Shown here piece after piece: positions 56,071 through 59,064 of a stretch of 59,064 nt of DNA. The notes below the pieces were generated by a model. That model was not told where the DNA came from. It saw only the letters and a program-made list of their open reading frames with translations, and ran no database searches. The translations under genes and the position numbers were made by a program. Position 1 is the stretch's first letter. Each line of letters starts with the position of its first letter. The stretch comes from an uncultured Collinsella sp. GTDB lineage: Bacteria > Actinomycetota > Coriobacteriia > Coriobacteriales > Coriobacteriaceae. The DNA is taken from the NCBI GenBank assembly GCA_900541145.1, contig UQIH01000015.1:1-59064 (forward strand), given 5' to 3'.

Positions 56071-56120
56071 TCGGGTATGGTATTCTATCTGCGGGGTAAT
56101 ACTTTGGAATACCAAGTAAT
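56071..56120. promoter_or_regulatory. Operator-like repeats before the RelB-like gene
   Basis: GGTATTC and GAATACC form a dyad, and GTAATAC occurs twice (56094 region and 56115 region). Such repeats are typical of antitoxin autoregulatory operators. Confidence 0.45.
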
Positions 56121-56144
56121 ACCAACGCCGTAGAACAAACTCCA

Positions 56145-56201
56145 GATGCGGGCCAATCGGGTTGCCTTCACAGCCCGTCGCCCAGCCGCGTGGCCCGCAT
56201 C
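56145..56201 (+). promoter_or_regulatory. Leader hairpin before the RelB-like gene
   Basis: GATGCGGGCCA (56145-56155) pairs perfectly with TGGCCCGCATC (56191-56201) in the probable 5' leader. Confidence 0.5.
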
Positions 56202-56236
56202 CATCCGCACCACCGTCGTTTCAAAAAGGAAGCGCC

Positions 56237-56440
56237 ATGGCAGAACACATGACCCCGGTTGTCGCGAAGGTCTTGCCCGAGGAAAAGGCGGCCTTCGCGG
56301 CGGCAACCCAGCTCGTGGGCACTACGCCGTCCAACGCCATCCGCATGTTCATCGCCGCCTTCAATCGCTGCGGCACCTTCCCGTTCGACATCTCGCCGAG
56401 CGGGGCTTTTGGCGCTGCGCCCGATTCTTATCAACAATGA
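56237..56440 (+). CDS. RelB/DinJ-like antitoxin, no toxin gene beside it
   Basis: A 67-residue protein with a ribbon-helix-helix: TPVVAKVLPEEKAAFAAATQLVG, then TTPSNAIRMFIAAFNRCGTFPFDI. This is the N-terminal pattern of RelB/DinJ antitoxins, which dimerise, bind their operator and neutralise an RNase toxin through a C-terminal tail. The tail here is short (SPSGAFGAAPDSYQQ). No RelE/YafQ-like gene follows; instead a family D palindrome starts 14 bp after the stop. It may have lost its toxin, or control one elsewhere. ATG 56237 follows AAGGAAG. Confidence 0.82.
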   Translation: MAEHMTPVVAKVLPEEKAAFAAATQLVGTTPSNAIRMFIAAFNRCGTFPFDISPSGAFGAAPDSYQQ

Positions 56441-56453
56441 CCGTCCCAAACTG

Positions 56454-56511
56454 CCGGCACTTGGGGACGTTCCTTTTCTGCCGGCAGTTAAGGAACGTCC
56501 CTAAGTGCCGG
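56454..56511. repeat. Family D palindrome, copy 2
   Basis: 22-bp arms (56454-56475 and 56490-56511) pair with one mismatch, containing GGGGACGTTCCTT and AAGGAACGTCCC. The right arm ends a few bases before the RBS of the CPBP gene. Confidence 0.92.
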
Positions 56512-56528
56512 GTTTTGAGGAGGTTGGC

Positions 56529-57440
56529 ATGCTCAATGCGATGATTTGGGCGCTTGCCTGTTTTGGTGTTGTTGCTGCCGATATTGCCCTGAGCATGGTT
56601 CTGTTTTCAGTTCTCGATGCCGTGTCGGTGCTGACGGGCTATCCGATCGACAATCTCGATATCCAATGGTTCCAGGCCGTCGCGCAGACGGCGTCGTTTT
56701 TGATGGCGCTGCTGTGGTGGCGCTATCTGTGGCCCCGCTCCTTCATGGCGCGCCGGCAAGGCGAACGCCCACTCGGCGGGGGAGCAGGCGCGGCATGGAA
56801 GCGCATTGTCTGCATTGTTGTGATCGGCCTATCCATGCAGGTGGTCATTAGCTACCTATGCGACGGCGTACTGTCGCTGCTGCTCGAGGCCGCGGCAGAC
56901 TATAGCGAGCTCGTCGAGGAGACGGGCATGGGCGATACCAGCCTTCTTGCTGTCTTGACCACAGCGCTCGGCGCTCCGTTTTGCGAAGAGCTCCTGGTGC
57001 GCGGCATCATCTTTGAGTTTTCGCTGCGTGCGTTTAATCCACAGTGCCGTCCGCTCTGGAAGCGCCGGCGCCGCGCGAACGCGCAAGACGGCGCCATGGT
57101 GCCCTGGGCGGCCCCAAGCACGTGGGGTATCGCCGCGGCAATCGTGCTGCAGGCGGCCATCTTTGGCTTTATGCATATGAACTGGGTGCAGGGCTGCTAT
57201 GCGGGCGCTGCCGCCCTCATTTTTGGTTGGGTGCTCGTGACGACCGGAAAGCTCCGCTACACGATCTTGCTGCACTTTGCCTTTAATGCCGGGTCGTATC
57301 TCATGGCACTGCCCTGGTTTGTGAACACGTCGCTCGACGTGGTAATCACGGTCGCCATCGCCGGCGTCATCCTCGTGGAGGCGATGCGCTCACTGCGCCA
57401 CGCATGCGAGACGGACATAGCGACAGCACCGCTGCCCTAG
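56529..57440 (+). CDS. CPBP family intramembrane metalloprotease
   Basis: A 303-residue protein with about seven helices. The Abi/CPBP motifs are in order: FCEELLVRGIIFEF (EExxxR), FGFMHMNWVQG (FxxxH) and LHFAFNAGSYL (HxxxN). The family includes CAAX proteases and bacteriocin-immunity proteins; the substrate here is unknown. A hydrophilic insertion (KRRRRANAQDGAMVPWAAPS) lies between helices. ATG 56529 follows GGAGG. Its stop overlaps the stop of the convergent YgiQ gene. Confidence 0.9.
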   Translation: MLNAMIWALACFGVVAADIALSMVLFSVLDAVSVLTGYPIDNLDIQWFQAVAQTASFLMALLWWRYLWPRSFMARRQGERPLGGGAGAAWKRIVCIVVIGLSMQVVISYLCDGVLSLLLEAAADYSELVEETGMGDTSLLAVLTTALGAPFCEELLVRGIIFEFSLRAFNPQCRPLWKRRRRANAQDGAMVPWAAPSTWGIAAAIVLQAAIFGFMHMNWVQGCYAGAAALIFGWVLVTTGKLRYTILLHFAFNAGSYLMALPWFVNTSLDVVITVAIAGVILVEAMRSLRHACETDIATAPLP

Positions 57441-59014
57441 TTGCGACGACCGCCGCCGTTGGCACCCTGGCGGCCCTGGGCCGCGCGGTTGCGGCCTGCG
57501 GTGTTCTGCGCGCGCGACATACCGCCGTGGCCCTTGCTGCCCTTAGGCCCCTTGCCGGCGCCGGCACCGCCGTGTGCCTTGCCGCTCTTCTTGCCAGTGC
57601 CGTGTCCGCCGCCGGCAGACGTCTCGCCCGGGCGCGGCGGCACGGGACGGATCAGACAATGCTTGGTGTAGCCGATCAGGTCGCGGCGGCCGGCCTTTTC
57701 TAGCGCCTCGCGCACCAGCTTGTAATTCTCGGGTTTGCGATACTGGATGAGCGCGCGCTGCATGGCCTTCTCGTGCGGGTCGCGCGCCACATAGATCGGT
57801 TTCATGGTGCGCGGGTCCACGCCGGTGTAGTACATGCACGTCGACATGGTGGACGGTGTGGGGTAGAAGTCCTGCACCTGCTCGGGCATGTAGCCCATGT
57901 CGCGCACGGCTTCGGCAAGGTCCACGGCTTCCTTCATGGTCGAGCCGGGGTGGCTCGAGATCAGATACGGCACCACGTACTGCTTGAGTCCGTATTCGCG
58001 ATTCAAACGTTCAAATTTACGGCAGAATGCGTCGTAGACAGCTCGGCTCGGCTTGCCCATCACGGACAGTACCGCGTCGCTCACGTGCTCGGGCGCTACG
58101 CGCAGCTGGCCCGAGACATGGTGTTCCAGCAGCTCGCGTAAAAACTCGTCCGAGGCATCGGCCATGGTGTAGTCAAAACGGATGCCGCTGCGCACGAAGA
58201 CCTTCTTGACGCCCGGCAGCTGGCGCAGGTCGCGCAACAGCTGTGTGTAGCCGCTCTCGTCGACCACCATGTTCTTGCACACGCTCGGCCACAGGCAGCG
58301 CTTGTTCTTGCACACGCCGTGCTTGAGCTGCTTGTCGCAGGCGGGGCGGCTAAAGTTGGCCGTCGGTCCGCCCACGTCATTGATGTAGCCCTTAAACTCG
58401 GGATCGCGCGTGAGCAGCTCGGCCTCGCGCATGATCGAATCGTGGCTGCGCATCTGCAGCACGCGACCCTGGTGGAAGGTGAGGGCGCAAAACGAGCACT
58501 CACCAAAGCACCCGCGGTTGGAGCTAATGGAAAACTTGATCTCGGCAAAGGCCGGCACGCCGCCCGCCGCGTCGTAATCGGGATGCCAATCGCGTGCGTA
58601 GGGGAGTTCGGCCACCTCGTCCATCTCATCGGTGGTGAGCGTCGCCGATGGCGGGTTCTGCACCACATAGACGCTGTTGGGGTAGGGCTCTACCAGGCGA
58701 TGCCCGGTGATGGGGTCCATGTTTTGCTGCTGCACGTTAAAGCTGCGCGCGTAGTTGAGCTTGTCGGCGGTAAGGTCGTCCCAGCTGGGCAGCAGGTCGT
58801 AGTCGTAGACCTCGTCGAGCGAACCCGTGCGGTAGACGGTGCCATTGATATAGGTGATCTGGTCCACGGGCAGTCCCGCGTCGAGCGCGTCGGCGATCTC
58901 GACGATCGCGTGCTCGCCCATGCCGTAGATGAGGATGTCGGCGCCCGAGTCGAGCAGTACCGAGCGCTTGAGCTTGTCCTGCCAGTAGTCGTAGTGGGCC
59001 AGACGGCGTAGGCT
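57437..59014 (-). CDS. YgiQ-family radical SAM protein, N-terminus missing
   Basis: 525 codons are present, running off the genomic part of the contig at 59014. The radical SAM cluster is GCFGECSFCALTFHQGR, with CxxxCxxC. Other family features are SISSNRGC, GYINDVGGPTANF, CLWPSVC and TPSTMSTCMYYTGVDPRT. YgiQ proteins carry DUF3362-like C-terminal extensions; this one ends in a Gly/Lys/Arg-rich tail. Residues MYKRQ that appear to open the frame come from the adapter, not the gene. The function is not established. It is convergent with the CPBP gene, sharing the CTAG stop overlap. Confidence 0.92.
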   Translation of the reverse strand, partial: SLRRLAHYDYWQDKLKRSVLLDSGADILIYGMGEHAIVEIADALDAGLPVDQITYINGTVYRTGSLDEVYDYDLLPSWDDLTADKLNYARSFNVQQQNMDPITGHRLVEPYPNSVYVVQNPPSATLTTDEMDEVAELPYARDWHPDYDAAGGVPAFAEIKFSISSNRGCFGECSFCALTFHQGRVLQMRSHDSIMREAELLTRDPEFKGYINDVGGPTANFSRPACDKQLKHGVCKNKRCLWPSVCKNMVVDESGYTQLLRDLRQLPGVKKVFVRSGIRFDYTMADASDEFLRELLEHHVSGQLRVAPEHVSDAVLSVMGKPSRAVYDAFCRKFERLNREYGLKQYVVPYLISSHPGSTMKEAVDLAEAVRDMGYMPEQVQDFYPTPSTMSTCMYYTGVDPRTMKPIYVARDPHEKAMQRALIQYRKPENYKLVREALEKAGRRDLIGYTKHCLIRPVPPRPGETSAGGGHGTGKKSGKAHGGAGAGKGPKGSKGHGGMSRAQNTAGRNRAAQGRQGANGGGRRN

Positions 59015-59064
59015 CTGTCTCTTATACACATCTCCGAGCCCACGAGACTACGCTGCATCTCGTA
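59015..59064. other. Illumina Nextera adapter contamination
   Basis: CTGTCTCTTATACACATCT (59015-59033) is the transposase mosaic end, CCGAGCCCACGAGAC (59034-59048) the read-2 adapter, TACGCTGC (59049-59056) an i7 index, and ATCTCGTA (59057-59064) the start of the P7 sequence. None of it is bacterial. Confidence 0.98.

Noticed and set aside
59015..59029. Codons MYKRQ as the N-terminus of the YgiQ protein.
   Set aside because: These bases are the Nextera transposase end sequence, not genomic DNA.

Overview
This is one end of a contig from a high-GC, anaerobic, Gram-positive-type bacterium. The protein set best fits a gut Coriobacteriia member, probably Collinsella; this is inference from protein character and gene mix, because no rRNA gene is present. 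Supporting traits are an LPxTG surface protein, a [FeFe] hydrogenase, bipartite transketolase, PTS uptake of MurNAc, and an L31 leader RNA of the kind known from Coriobacteria. The last 50 bases (59015-59064) are not genomic: they are Illumina Nextera adapter plus index, so the final gene (YgiQ-type radical SAM) lacks its true N-terminus.

Layout. 1-400: end of an unknown gene and a small secreted protein. 460-13400: housekeeping genes (rpmE with leader RNA, secA-prfB, YitT-family protein, split transketolase, ftsE-ftsX, rnr). 13480-14840: lone serine recombinase and VanZ-like protein. 15030-19490: MurNAc recycling cluster murR-murQ-murP-mupG. 19570-23400: Spx/ArsC-like protein, tRNA-Gln and tRNA-Glu, TPR protein-smpB, flavin reductase and a compact rubredoxin. 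23550-31520: mntH, then gltB-gltD. 31930-36060: two poorly known proteins (one with a PD-(D/E)XK-like core), an amidohydrolase and a zinc-ribbon membrane protein. 36200-39420: copper resistance copA-copZ-csoR under a CsoR-like operator. 39760-46770: large CAP-domain coiled-coil wall protein, a Ser/Thr kinase with an extracytoplasmic DUF6273-like domain, and an FHA protein. 47270-49520: DEAD-box helicase with RGG tail. 49940-56020: NuoF/GltD-type flavoprotein plus [FeFe] hydrogenase, followed by a lipoprotein and a fused ABC permease-ATPase. 56230-59014: orphan RelB-like antitoxin, CPBP protease, YgiQ.

The most unusual content is between the genes. At least five families of intergenic palindromes are present. 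Family A is the most striking: a 17-bp half-site (TGTCTCAATCTGTAACA or its complement) is laid down in strictly alternating orientation with its core at exactly 40-bp intervals, in arrays of 2, 4 or 6 copies at six loci (18 of 18 intervals are 40 bp), plus one degenerate locus. Two of these arrays bracket a gene for a nuclease-fold protein. Family B is a 66-67 bp hairpin at four loci, one copy sitting inside a copy of family E. Family C is a triple hairpin with GGAAAGTG/CACTTTCC arms, family D a GGGGACGTTCCTT hairpin, and family E/E2 a set based on AACCTGTCCC. A separate 123-nt near-perfect hairpin precedes ftsE. No transposase for any of them is visible in the window.
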